DNA of 64,000 nt, taken from assembly GCA_003116995.1 (NCBI GenBank), contig BDSL01000022.1, positions 868,001 through 932,000 on the forward strand. Direction: 5' to 3'. The position numbers were made by a program, and so were the translations under genes. The DNA comes from Yamagishiella unicocca. Its lineage: Eukaryota; Chlorophyta; Chlorophyceae; Chlamydomonadales; Volvocaceae. The notes under the pieces are model-generated. The model was not told where the DNA came from. It saw only the letters and a list, made by a program, of their open reading frames with translations, and searched no databases. The first letter of the stretch is position 1. Each line of letters begins with the position of its first letter. This document shows positions 36,501-47,072 of the stretch, one piece after another.

Positions 36501-37170
36501 CCTCAACCTTCGGTTCATCGGTTTCCTCGCAAACCCCTCCCCCCCCTCAAAACGTCTGTTCTAAACGGTTTTTCCCTCGCATCCACGGGTCTTCCTCGCA
36601 ACCCACCGCACCGAACGCAAATACCCGCCACGAGCCCTGCCGGCAGGACTCGTCGACGGCCACGCGCTGCTGGCACGGCTAGGGGACCCTCTCCCGCACG
36701 TTTAATAACAAAACCCACCCACCCACCCACCCACCCACCCACCCACCCACCCATCCCCGTACTCAGTGCCCCCGCCCTGACCTACCGCTGAGCTCCGAGA
36801 CCCGCACGGGCCCTATGCGAGGCTCCAGGGGGGCCGACCCCGGGTCCGCGAACAGGGCATCGGCAGCCGCCTGCGCCGCGGCAGCTACTGCGGACGGGGT
36901 GCTGCCGCGGGTGCGAGGCCCGCTAGTGCTGCCACCACGGCCACCACCACCGCCACCGCCACCACCACCGCCGCCGCTGCTGGCGGAGGGGCGCTTGGAG
37001 CCGCCGCTTCGGTTCTTGCTAGAGGAGGCAGCGGTCGGAGAAGCTGAGCTGGGCTCGGGTCCCAGTGCGAGGCCGGACTCCTCGGCGCCGGCGGGCACAG
37101 CGGGCGAAGACGCTGCTGCCACCCGCACGGTGAAGCGATGGGCTGGTGACAGCACGCCTGCTATGGTCAT
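30535..37170 (-). CDS. SET-domain protein of SMYD-like layout without a visible MYND finger
   Basis: Twelve exons, phases consistent: 37170-36786, 36322-36139, 35844-35691, 35251-35195, 34783-34572, 34206-33840, 33292-33224, 33057-32846, 32546-32456, 31970-31809, 30980-30841, 30610-30535 (stop TGA); 702 residues. The SET domain is split by inserts: its N-terminal strand is GRGWGLVTTRSVLPGE (about 130-145), the core motif LLNHSCIPN lies near 318-326 and binds S-adenosylmethionine in the family, and ELTVSY near 347-352 carries the catalytic Tyr. A Cys cluster FFCRCSRC follows, as in SMYD and post-SET regions. Where SMYD proteins have a MYND zinc finger, this one has an acidic, low-complexity linker (exon 3). 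Exon 8 is an acidic insert. Likely a protein-lysine methyltransferase; substrate unknown. Start may instead be the in-frame ATG at 37416. Confidence 0.8.
33578..33653. repeat. (CCCA)n microsatellite, SET gene intron 6
   Basis: About 19 copies of CCCA/CACC in a row, followed directly by a piece of the family-1 module (ACCGGGTCTATTATTGTAAC). A second such run is at 36713-36755 in intron 1 of the same gene. Confidence 0.95.
35306..35395 (-). repeat. Dispersed intronic module, family 1, long copy, sense in SET gene intron 4
   Basis: Minus-strand copy including an upstream extension (CCAGTAGCATGCGCGCGCGT) also present at 56728-56747, so the full element is at least 90 bp. A partial + copy is at 32222-32266 in another intron of this gene. 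Confidence 0.85.
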
Positions 37171-39231
37171 GGCGATTGCATCAGAAGCTACAAGGTTAGC
37201 GGGTCGGCCTGCCCATGGCTGAAGGCGGAGCCTGCAGGTACGAGCAGGAGTCGTCATACCATGTGTCAATTGGCGACGCAAGCAGTGATTAGCTGCGCAG
37301 CTACAGGGCATCGCGGCTGCTCCACGTGCGACCCATTTCGCCGCCACAATGTTGCCCGAGCGACCGGGCTTGCTCTGCTTGGCAGCAAAGTCTGCCTTTT
37401 TAAGATGAAGCGCCATAGCCTCAATTTCCCAATGATGCTTTACTCCTTCAGCTCAGTGAAGCAAATCGGCGTTATGAAGTCGGCCGACGTGGACGTGGCG
37501 GCAACGAGGAAAACTACGCTATCTATACATAGGTTTCAATTATATTTTCATCCTTGCACCCTACAGTATCCAGTGCCACAGCGGTGCCCTGTACCAGTGT
37601 GTGGTGCGTGCTGCGCGTGCTATGAACGTTGAACCCTTCCGGCAAAGCGGATCCGTGACTGATGTACAGACGCTGCGAGGCACTGAGTATCCTAGGACCT
37701 TGGCGTTTTGTCGCAAAGGGAAATAGTACTCGCACACGATGATCGACCAATCAAGCTTCGTCAGCTCGTTCAACTCCTCGATACACTCAGTTCACCGTGG
37801 CTTGCTTCCCGCATCGCAATTGTGTGTAAAAGGGAGATGTGGCAGGCGGAAGGCTCTGTTTGGGTTTAAACTCGGAGCAGTTGCGGTGGTGGCAGGGGCG
37901 GTTGCGGTGTTACCGGGCAGCGGTTGCGGTGGTGGCAGCGTTTTGACAGTATGCATTTTGCTTGCATACATCTGCACACCAGGAAATAGCTATTGCCACT
38001 TGTTATGTGCAAGGCGCCGCCTTTGGGGCGCTACCCAGCCTGACCCAGCTCATCTACCGAGGTCTACCGTCATCACGTCTCCATCGGTATCTATTGATAC
38101 CAACCAACCATATGACCATGTTGCACCGTCTGCCGCCCATCCTGGGAGCTTGCGGTCACACCCAAGGGTTTACTGATCGCAGCTGGTAGCTTCCGGCCTG
38201 GTAAAGGCAGGGTGCGTGCTCTGGGGAGGTCTGGGGCGGACGTGGCAGCAAGGATGCCCAGGCGTGTGTACCTGTGCGATAGGCCGGGATTCAATAAGTC
38301 TGGGGTCAATGCGCACTGTCAAGGGTCAAGTTCCTTGGTTTCGGGGTCAAGATTCGTACGGCATATGTGACGGGGGTAGGAGTAGATATGGCGTCATGGG
38401 CTGCTGTCGATTCCATGATGCTTGAGACAACACGAGCTGGGGTTGTGGCTTCAAATGCTTGACTTGATACGTTGGCACGAACCGGCCGCCCGGGCAGGCA
38501 TGCGATGGGTTATTGCTGGCTGTGGGAAAGAGTATTAAGGGCGTTGGCAATGGATCCAGTTGCTGCAACTGGCTGAACGCTAATAGCCTCTCATAAGAAG
38601 TCTGCGCAACCCTAACCGCCCCACCCAACCGCTGCTCCCACGTGTAGCAGCGCCCATCGGGCCCATTGCAGTGCAGTGCTGCGCCGTACTGGGGCCGTGT
38701 GTAGGTATGAGAGGGAAGACCCGTGGGTCCGCACTGGGTAGGCAATTCGTTTGCCTTACTCGGCGGGGGGAGGACGGGGGCGTTACCTCGGTACACTCGC
38801 CCCGCAACCCGCGGCCCACCAGCCGCGCATGCCCCCGCACAGGTGCCTCGCTCTCCGCCTCTCAAGCCTCGCCATCATGGCTTCTGGCGCCTCAGCCCCG
38901 CATCACCACCCCCCGCCCGCTCGGTTTGTCGGCCGTGGATTCGCGGAGTCTCTTATCAAACCCCCCGCCCGCCGCCGCCCAGGCGGAAGTGGGCGAATCA
39001 CACCGGCCGTTGCTTGCGCAAAAACCAGCACACACCGCCAAAACCAGCAACGCAAGCTACAAGGCAAAACCAGCGATCGCACAAGGCACGTGGCAAAGCC
39101 GGCTTCCTCTCATCCCCGCCTCCCCACGTTCACTTTCCCTCCCCCTCTGCCCGGCGCAACCCACACTCCCCCTCGAACATCATCCCGCCTGCCCCTCCAA
39201 CTCGGCCCCCCCCGCCAGCACCCCTCGGCCC
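37171..39231. other. Intergenic interval between SET gene start (-) and VPS45 end (-)
   Basis: Should contain the SET-gene promoter and the VPS45 3' UTR. No ORF is convincing. A family-5 module (GTTTGTCGGCCGTGGATTCG) sits at 38927-38965, about 270 bp beyond the VPS45 stop. Confidence 0.5.
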
Positions 39232-42200
39232 TTACACACTCGAGCCCATGCCCCCGCCTCCCTGACCCCCCCCACCTCCCCCACCCCCGCCCGCTGACGG
39301 TGATGTATTGAGCCCCGAAGTCAGTGCCGCCAGGAAGGCCTCCGAGTTGAGGATCCCGGTGCCGCCCAGGATGACCCGGGGCAGGACGACGCCGGGGCCG
39401 CCACCGGGGCCGCCGCCGCTGGCGCCCGAGGCGGCGGCTGCCGAGTTGCGCTCGTTCATCTCCGCCACCGTCTTGGCCTCCTCGTAGGTGGTGCCGCCCA
39501 GGATGAAGATGATCACCTGCGGAGGTGGCGGTTGTGGTGGCGGTGATAGCGGTGGTTGTGGCGGTTGTGGTGGCGGTTGTGGTGGCGGTGGTGGCGGTGG
39601 TGGTAGTGGCGCTGGTGGCGCTGGTAGTGGTGACGCTGGTGGTGGCTCTGCGCCGGCCTTCCCCCATCTCCACTGCTTTTGGAACCCCCCCCCAACCATC
39701 CGCAGCCCCCCCCGCAGCCCAACCCACCCCCCTAAACCCCCCCGAGCCCCCAGCCCAACCCAACCCAACTATCTGCATGACGCTATTCGGTTCCTATCCC
39801 ACGCCGTCTACACAATCCAGCCTGCCAGCTGCCGCCTACCTCCCGCGGCGGAGCGCGCTTTGCGTTCGCCGCCATGACCGCCGCCTCCTCGCCCGTTGCC
39901 GCCATGTAGGGGTAGGCGGCGGGGTCCAGCCGGTCGGTCGCCAGCGCCGCCACCGTCTCGGTCAGCAGCGGCGTGTGCTGGGTGTACACGTTGTCGACAC
40001 CCTGTACGACAGGCAGGGCGGGAGGCGGAGGCGATGGTACGGCAAACAGGGTTGCGGCGTGTGTGTGTGTGTGTGTGTGTATGTGTGTGTGTTTTAAAAA
40101 TGCTGTGTGTGTGTATTTGTGAGGGGTGAGACAAGAGGCGGGAGTTGGGTTGCGCGGGTGGAAGAGTGGAGTGCGGGTGGTGGGGGGTAAAGGATCCCCC
40201 GCGACACCACGGCCGAGAAACCAAAGGGCGATTACGGTGGTGGTCCAGAAGAGAGGGGCGGGGATGGGGGGTGGGCAAGGAGCAGGCGAGGGCCCCTCTC
40301 CTACCCTCATAAGGCCCCCACCCGCCAACCCACCTGCAGCCCCTTGAACACATTGCGCGCCTTCTGCAGCAGGTTCCTGCTGCCGTACAGGTCGCCGGCG
40401 CGGCGGACCGAGCCGCCGTACCGCAGCACCGCCTCCGCCGCCGCGAACAGCCGGGGCTCCCTGCAGCGTCAGGAAGGCGGGGAGGGTCGTGCGGGGTATG
40501 AGAGTCGGGGGGTGGAGGGGGAAAGGATCGTGGGGGGTATGAGAGTCGTGGGGGGGAGGGTCGTGTGGGGTATGAGAGTCGGGTGGAGGGTTTCGAGGAG
40601 GACCCGTGGATGCCAGAAAAAACCGCTTAGAACAGACGTCGTCGGGTGGGGGTGGGGAGGGTAGTGGGGGGTATGAGAGTCGGGGGGTGGGGGGGGGGAG
40701 GGGTCGTGGACGGGGGGGAAGGGTCAGCTGGATGTCATTGAGGGTCACAGCTGGTGTGTGTTGGTCCCGCGACCAGTGAGAGGTCGTCTGATAGGGCCCT
40801 TCTGAACGGCACTCCGCGGTATGTCGGTGTCGGCACAAAGCAGGACCAGTACGGCAGATACGTACTGCCACGGAAACGTACGGCAGATACGTACTGCGCA
40901 AAACAGCGTTGCTTGTGTTCGAGCGGAGGGAGGACTCGCGACAGCACGATTAGCCCCAAAACACGTCTGCCCCCCTCCCCCTCGACCCGACCCCCCCCCA
41001 CCTGTCCTTTACGCCCGACGTGGCCAGGTACTCCAGCAGCTGCCGCACCCGCGGTGTGTCCGACTCGAAGCGGAGGGCGTACAGCATCGCCAGCCGTACC
41101 TGTCAGTACGACATGAACACGGTGCCGCACGGCGGCACGCGCACGGGCGGGTGGGGAGTACGGATTGCGGGCGAGGAGTACGGGTTGCGGGTGGTCTTCG
41201 CTGCCGCTACCGAGGTTTTCACTGCCCAGAAACGGCGTGACGCCCACTCGGGGGGTGGTGCCCCCCAGCTTCCGGGACCATCCTTGACGGCAGGCCTACA
41301 TAACCCCTCCTCGCATCCTCTCATACCTCCCACACACACATGCTCACGTCGAGCAAACGGTTCTTTTCTGTAACCCATACACACGCGACCTACCCGGTCG
41401 ACGTCGCGGGTGTTTCCGGACCGCAGCAGCCGCATGAGCTCGTCGAAGGAGGCCGCAGAGGTGAGGCTGGCGGCGGGGTTGGCCAGCTCCTGCTCGGCCT
41501 GTGGGCAAAACCGTTGGGCGTTGGAATGCCGTTGGATGCCGTTAAGGGTGGGTTGGGTTGCCGCCCCCCCCCCCACGGTTCCCTGCCCCGTCAGAAGGGA
41601 TAAGGCCCTCGTCCCACCCACCATGGAGATCTCCATCAGATCGCGCCCCGAAACCGCTTCGCTGAGCTGTGTCATCAGGTTGACGTGCTTGGAGACGTTG
41701 CCCTGTACGGCGCAGAACGTACGACAGACCGGGGAGGTGAGCAAGGGTGGGTTGCTGGGGGGGGGGTATGCTGGTTGATTGGGTCGGGCCAAACATGGTG
41801 GTGGCTCGGCGTGGATGAGCGGTAACCTGGCTATGCCATGCCAAAATTCGAAGGGTTTAGGATTCGGGGTCCCAGAAGGTCTGGTGCCAATCCGGTACCC
41901 AGCCCCTCCCCCATCGGGCCCCCGGCTTCTTATTCACGGCCTTTCCTCGCACACACTACCCTTCGGGCCCCCCCCAACCCTGCGGCAGTCAACCCAAGCG
42001 CGTCCAGGTGTCCGAAGGCTATGCACCAGCTACACTCCCAAGTCGAGTTACCGGTTCTTTTCTGTAACCCCCCTTCTGCCCCCGCTGCCGCCCTTCTGCC
42101 CTCGTGGCCCCCCGACCTGCAGCCTCTGGAAGTCCGAGTGCTCCAGCACGAAGCGCCTCATGTCCTCCAGGCTGTCCACCTTGGAGTGCTTCGTGGAGGC

Positions 42201-45200
42201 GGACTGGAACTGCTCCACCAGGGACTTGACGGAGGCGCCAACCTGTGGGAGGGGGTAAAGGATCATCCGCGGAAGGGGGGTAAAGGATCATCCGCGGAAG
42301 GGGGGTACAGGATCATCCGCGGAAGGGGGGCACAGGATCATCCGCGGAAGGGGGGGCACAGGATCATCCGCGGAAAGGGGGGCACAGGATCATCCGCGGA
42401 AGGGGGGCACAGGATCATCCGCGGAAGGGGGGCACAGGATCATCCGCGGAAGGGGGGCACAGGATCATCCGCGGAAGGGGGGCACAGGATCATCCGCGGA
42501 AGGGGGGGCACAGGATCATCCGCGGAAAGGGGGGCACAGGATCATCCGCGGAAGGGGGGGCACAGGATCATCCGCGGAAGGGGGGCACAGGATCATCCGC
42601 GGAAGGGGGGCACAGGATCATCCGCGGAAGGGGGGCACAGGATCATCCGCGGAAGGGGGGCACAGGATCATCCGCGGAAGGGGGGCACAGGATCATCCGC
42701 GGAAGGGGGGCACAGGATCATCCGCGGAAGGGGGGCACAGGATCATCCGCGGAAAGGGGGGCACAGGATCATCCGCGGAAGGGGGCACAGGATCATCCGC
42801 GGAAGGGGGGGCACAGGATCATCCGCGGAAGGGGGGTAAAGGATCATCCGCGGAAGGGGGGCACAGGATCATCCGCGGAAGGGGGGCACAGGATCATCCG
42901 CGGAAGGCGGGGGTACAGGATCATCAGCGAAGGGGGGGGGGGAAGGATCATCCGCGAAGCAGGCCAAGCGAGGTCGTGGGGTTGTGGTTGGGCAGCCAGC
43001 AGGGGGGAGACGGAGCCCACAGGCGGTGCCCGCCAGGCACCCTCCTCCTGCTCCTCGCAACTCCAACCCTCCAGCTCCTCTCCCGTTCCTTCCGCACCCT
43101 ATAACCCCCCAAACCCCATAACCCCCCACACCCCATAACCCCCCACACCCCCCCACACCCACCTCGCCGTAATTCTTAAACTGGTGGCGGCGCAGGAAGT
43201 CGTCGTGCCGCGCGTCAAACACGATTTCACGGAACTCCTCCGGGACCTGCCAGGCGGCCGGAGGTTGGGCGGTGAGCGACAGTGCAGGACAGGGTCGGGT
43301 CAGCGCCGGAACTTAGGGTTTAGGGCTTAGGGTTTAGGGCTTAGGCGGCGACAAGACTCCGGTCGGACGGCCGGAGGGGGGCACGTGCGGGTGATGGTTG
43401 TGGTGGCGGAATTAGTTGTGGTGGCGGTGGCGGAGCTGGTGGTTGTGGTGGTGGTGGCAATGGCTTAAGTGGTGGTGTTGTGGTGACGGTGGCTGTGGTG
43501 GCGGTAGTGGCCGTGGTGGCGGTGGTGGTTGTGGTGGCGATGGCGGAGCTGGTGGTGGTAATGGCGGTGGTGGCGTGCAGTCCAGGGGTGCGGCACCTCG
43601 CGATAGATCACCCCCTCAGTCGGTCCCTTTCAAAAAGCGGACCCGGTCCCTTTACCTCGGGGGGCGGGGGGCTGCATGAATCCCCTCTTGCGCCTTCCGC
43701 TCCTCCCTCCTCCCCTTGAGACACACACACACACCCCACGCGGGACACCCCCTCCCACCAACGCGGGATCTCCCCTTCTCCCCCCACCTTGGCGCTGGTC
43801 AGATGCACGGTGTTGTCCACGACACCCACCAGCTCGTGGACCATGGCCTGGTACGACCACTGAGGAGGGCGACAGGAGGGGTTGGGGGGGAGTTGGGAGG
43901 CGGGGTTGGGAGGCGGGGAGGTCGGCAGGGGGCCAGGAGGTCGGCAGGGGGCGGAGTTGGGCTGGGCTGGGGCGGACCTCTTGGCGCGGGCCGCCAGCCC
44001 CGTATGCGAAGTGCGGCAACACGATATCACGACCTCCCCTCAAAACCCCACGTCACTGGCGCCCTCCCCTCCCCTCCCTTTTTAACTCTCCTCCCTTCCC
44101 TTCCCCTCCCCTGCCCTTCGTTTTGTTACTTCCTACCCCACCCCACCACTTCCCTCCCTTCCCCTCCCCTCCCCGTCACTCTCGCCCCCTTCACCGAGCA
44201 ACCACCCACCACCTGGGTCACTGAGCACCCACCCACCCACCTGGGTCACTGAGCACCCACCCACCCACCTGGGTCAGCAGCGGGGTGACGGGGTCGTCCC
44301 GGCGGTCCAGCAGCAGCACCACCGGGGGGGCGGAGCGGGAGGCGCCGAAGTCGAACACCGCGGCCTCCTGCGGGGGAGGGGAGGACAGAAGAGAACCGGT
44401 TACTCGGCATGGAAAGCGTAGCTGGGTGGGCAACACCGGCGGGCCCCCCTGCCGCAAGCCAGTCAGTCGTCCGGGTGGACCACCGCCCGGAAGCGTTTGC
44501 ATGATGCGGATGGCGGCCACCCGTTCGACCTCAGGTTGATGTGGCCCCCACCAGGTGGCATCACACCAGGTGTTATCTTATTAGGCGTCACCCAAGCGCC
44601 GATGCTGTCACCATCACGTGTCTCAAGACGTCGTGGCAGCACAGATCAGGTCACAACACACGGTTGCGCCGGGCCGCCGTCCGGTTGCTCTACTTTGGCT
44701 GCAGTGCCGCGGCCCGGCGGTGCCCCAACACAGCAGCCGCACTCGCACGCACGCGCCTGCTTGTAGGTGAGCAGGTGCAGGCTCTTGGCCAGCTGGGCCA
44801 CCAGCTCGGAGCCCCGCTGGTAGCGGATGATGGGACGCCGACGCAGAGCCAGGAACACGGCGGAGAGGCCCTGGACGAGGGGGAGGGGTTCCGGGGGGAG
44901 GCGGCGGAAGGGGGGGCGGCGACAGGAGGGTTGCAAGGAAAACCCGTGTAATAAGGAAAACCCGTGTAATAAGGAAAACCGTTTAGGACCAGACGTTTCG
45001 AGATGCGTGGTGGAGGACTCGGTTGGGGAAACCAAAGGCGACAGGAGGGGGGTTGGCAGCGCAGCTGCTTCGGGACGTCCATCACGTTCCGCCGACGCTC
45101 CGAAACCCGCCAAACAGGGCCATGCAGCTGCACCGGCTCAAACCACACCCGCAGGGCCCGCACCGCCTCACCACCGGACCTTCCCCTGCTGTCCCGGGGC

Positions 45201-47072
45201 CCCCACCCCAACCCGGCCCCTCAGGTCCAAACCCTCGGGCCCACCCTGCACGTCCAAACCCCCAGCCCACCTGCACGCAGCGGTCAATGAGCTCGTACTC
45301 GGGCGCTGACGGCGCCGCTCCCGGCTGCCGTACAATGAACAGCAGGTCGTTCCGCGGCACCGGGATCACAAAGTGGTACGGGTCGGGCACCATGAAGTCG
45401 GCGTAGTTCTCCTGCAGGGGCCGGGGGAGGTACAGAAAAGAACGGGTTACTCGACGTGGGAAATGTAGGGGCCACGGGGGGGGCAGAGGGTGGGCAGAGC
45501 CCCGGGGGTGGGGAGCGCAGGCAGAGGGTGGGCAGGGGCCAAGGGGGGGTGGGCAGCGAAGGGACGAGTGTTTGTGTCGTGGGTTTCCCTCCGACCCGGT
45601 CCCAAACTCCGCCAGGGGAGCCAGCGAGCTCCTGCCCCAGGCGGCCAGCCCCGGCCTTGTTGCTGTTCCCGCTTCTTCGTCGTTGTTTCGTGCGGGAATC
45701 TCCCTGGTCCCCCGCTCAAATCCCCGCACCTGCACTTCCAGCACCCGCTCCTTAGCCGCGTCCGCCTCCGCCAGCTCCTGCAGGAACATGGAGCTGACGG
45801 AGCTCAGCAGGTTGGTGAAGTCTGCGAGGGGGACGGCAGGGGATGGGGAGGGAGGGAGGGCGGAGGGGTTGGGACGGGGAGGGAGGGAGGGCGGAGGGGT
45901 TGGGACGGGGAGGGAGGTGGTGGCGCAGGCGGCGGGAGAGGGAAGGCCGGAAAGCCGCAAGGGCCCTGCACAGCGCACGCGCGGTGGATCCCACCGGGGG
46001 CTGCATGGCGGCGCGAGGAAGGCCGCAAGGGGTGTTGAGGGAGCCGGGTGTGCAGGCCGAGATTGTGGCGACAGCTGTGGTGGCGACATCCGTACCGCCC
46101 TCCGGCCACCCGTATCAATTTCCGGCCACCCGTATCGCCCTCCGGCCACCCGCATCGATTTCCGGCCACCCGTATCGCCCTCCGGCCACCCGCATCGATT
46201 TCCGGCCACCCGTATCGCCCTCCGGCCACCCGCATCGATTTCCGGCCACCCGTATCGCCCTCCGGCCAGCGGCTCGGACCCCAAAACCCGCTTCCCTCCG
46301 GCAGACCCCGCGTGAGACAGCACCCGAAGCACTGCCGCACGCGGCGGCGGCTTGGTAGCTACCAGCAACCCCAGAAAGCCCCGGGCAGAGCAGGGGCTGC
46401 TGGCAGGCGCACGCCGCCACACAGCGCAGCATCCCGAATGTGAAGCCTTGCCACAGGGACCTGATGGGGGGGGTCGGGATTCGCGACCGACCTGCCGCCC
46501 AATCACACGGCCGCGGCCCTCCTGCCCCTTCAACCATGGTCTCGATATGCACACACGCCGGTCGAACCCAGCGCAGCGACCCCTTCCCTTCCCCATCACA
46601 TGCTATCCTTCGCGCCCCCTTACACTTACGCAGATTGTAGTTTTGGTACCGCGGCGCCTTCAGCTCCCGCTTAAGAAGCACTATATTCTCGCGCGTTGGC
46701 CGCAAGAAGCAGATTGCCTGCAGAGACGGACGTCGCTTCGATTTACTTGAGGCTCTGCATTCAAGCTGATACAGTTGTGAACAATCATCTGTGGATTATG
46801 AAAAATTGACGCACCGTGAGTTCCGAATGGCTGCGCCCGTCCTGGGTTTCAATGCATTCGATATGCATGACGTTCTGCTCCGCCAGCTCTGTCCGACCGT
46901 AGAGGGTCGAGCAAATTCGCATAGTTTCCTTGTCCAGAAGGAGCCCCTTGTAGCCCTGGGGCCCTTCAACCATAGCTCCAATATACGACCGCATAATCTT
47001 AAGCAAGTCCAGTTGCATCAAGGCTTCCTGGCGAGCCCTGTCATGCGCTGCAAGAGGTGCTTGCCGCGACAT
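39232..47072 (-). CDS. VPS45: VPS45, Sec1/Munc18-family vacuolar/endosomal sorting protein
   Basis: Fifteen exons, all phases agree: 47072-46815, 46717-46630, 45821-45730, 45411-45271, 44870-44757, 44367-44269, 43859-43788, 43246-43163, 42242-42117, 41702-41622, 41498-41394, 41099-41002, 40460-40334, 40001-39840, 39516-39232 (stop TAA); 643 residues. Diagnostic stretches in order: SYIGAMVEGPQGYKGLLLDK, ICFLRPTRENI, LLLDRRDDPVTPLLTQ then WSYQAMVHELVG (most conserved block of VPS45), GVDNVYTQHTPLL, VIIFILGGTTYEEAKTVAE. VPS45 binds Tlg2/SYP4-type syntaxins and controls SNARE assembly in TGN-endosome-vacuole traffic; cytosolic, peripheral on membranes. Longer than usual (about 570) because of small inserts and a Gly-rich C-terminus. 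Exon 5 seems to use a GC donor (CAG|GCGCGT). Start uncertain: ATGs at 47096, 47072 and 47018 are in frame; the family usually starts near the last. Confidence 0.95.
42008..42073 (+). repeat. Dispersed intronic module, family 1, antisense in VPS45 intron 9
   Basis: GTGTCCGAAGGCTATGCACC to GAGTTACCGGTTCTTTTCTG. It is antisense to the host, while copies at 44385-44430 and 45428-45470 (minus) are sense, so orientation is not fixed. Confidence 0.85.
42255..42960. repeat. Tandem array of a dispersed-module end, about 25-bp unit, VPS45 intron 9/8
   Basis: Roughly 27 copies of GGCACAGGATCATCCGCGGA followed by AGGGGG fill most of the 920-bp intron between exons 43246-43163 and 42242-42117. First and last units read GGGTAAAGGATCATCCGCGG, which is the reverse complement of the 3' end of module family 5 (GGATTCGCGGATTATCTTTT). 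No unique spacers. Copies differ mainly in G-run length. Confidence 0.95.
44935..45045 (+). repeat. Dispersed intronic module, family 3, VPS45 intron 4
   Basis: AAACCGTTTAGGACCAGACG, GAGATGCGTGGTGGAGGACT, then GGTTGGGGAAACCAAAGGCG, so the full element is about 110 bp. Another copy is at 40585-40640. Confidence 0.8.
46078..46268. repeat. Tandem repeat, 42-bp unit made of two 21-bp halves, VPS45 intron 2
   Basis: Alternates CGTATCGCCCTCCGGCCACC and CGCATCGATTTCCGGCCACC halves, four to five full units. Confidence 0.9.

Noticed and set aside
36613..36680. Possible Cys-containing exon (CQQRVAVDESCRQG, minus) as a MYND finger in the SET gene
   Set aside because: Only two or three cysteines, wrong spacing, and exons 1 and 2 already join in phase.
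41838..42839. 333-residue plus-strand ORF with regular IIRGRGAQDHPRKGG repeats
   Set aside because: It is the translation of the tandem array inside a VPS45 intron, on the antisense strand; repeat length keeps the frame open by chance.
45082..46599. 505-residue minus-strand ORF
   Set aside because: It reads through VPS45 exons 3 and 4 and the introns around them; only the exon parts are family sequence.
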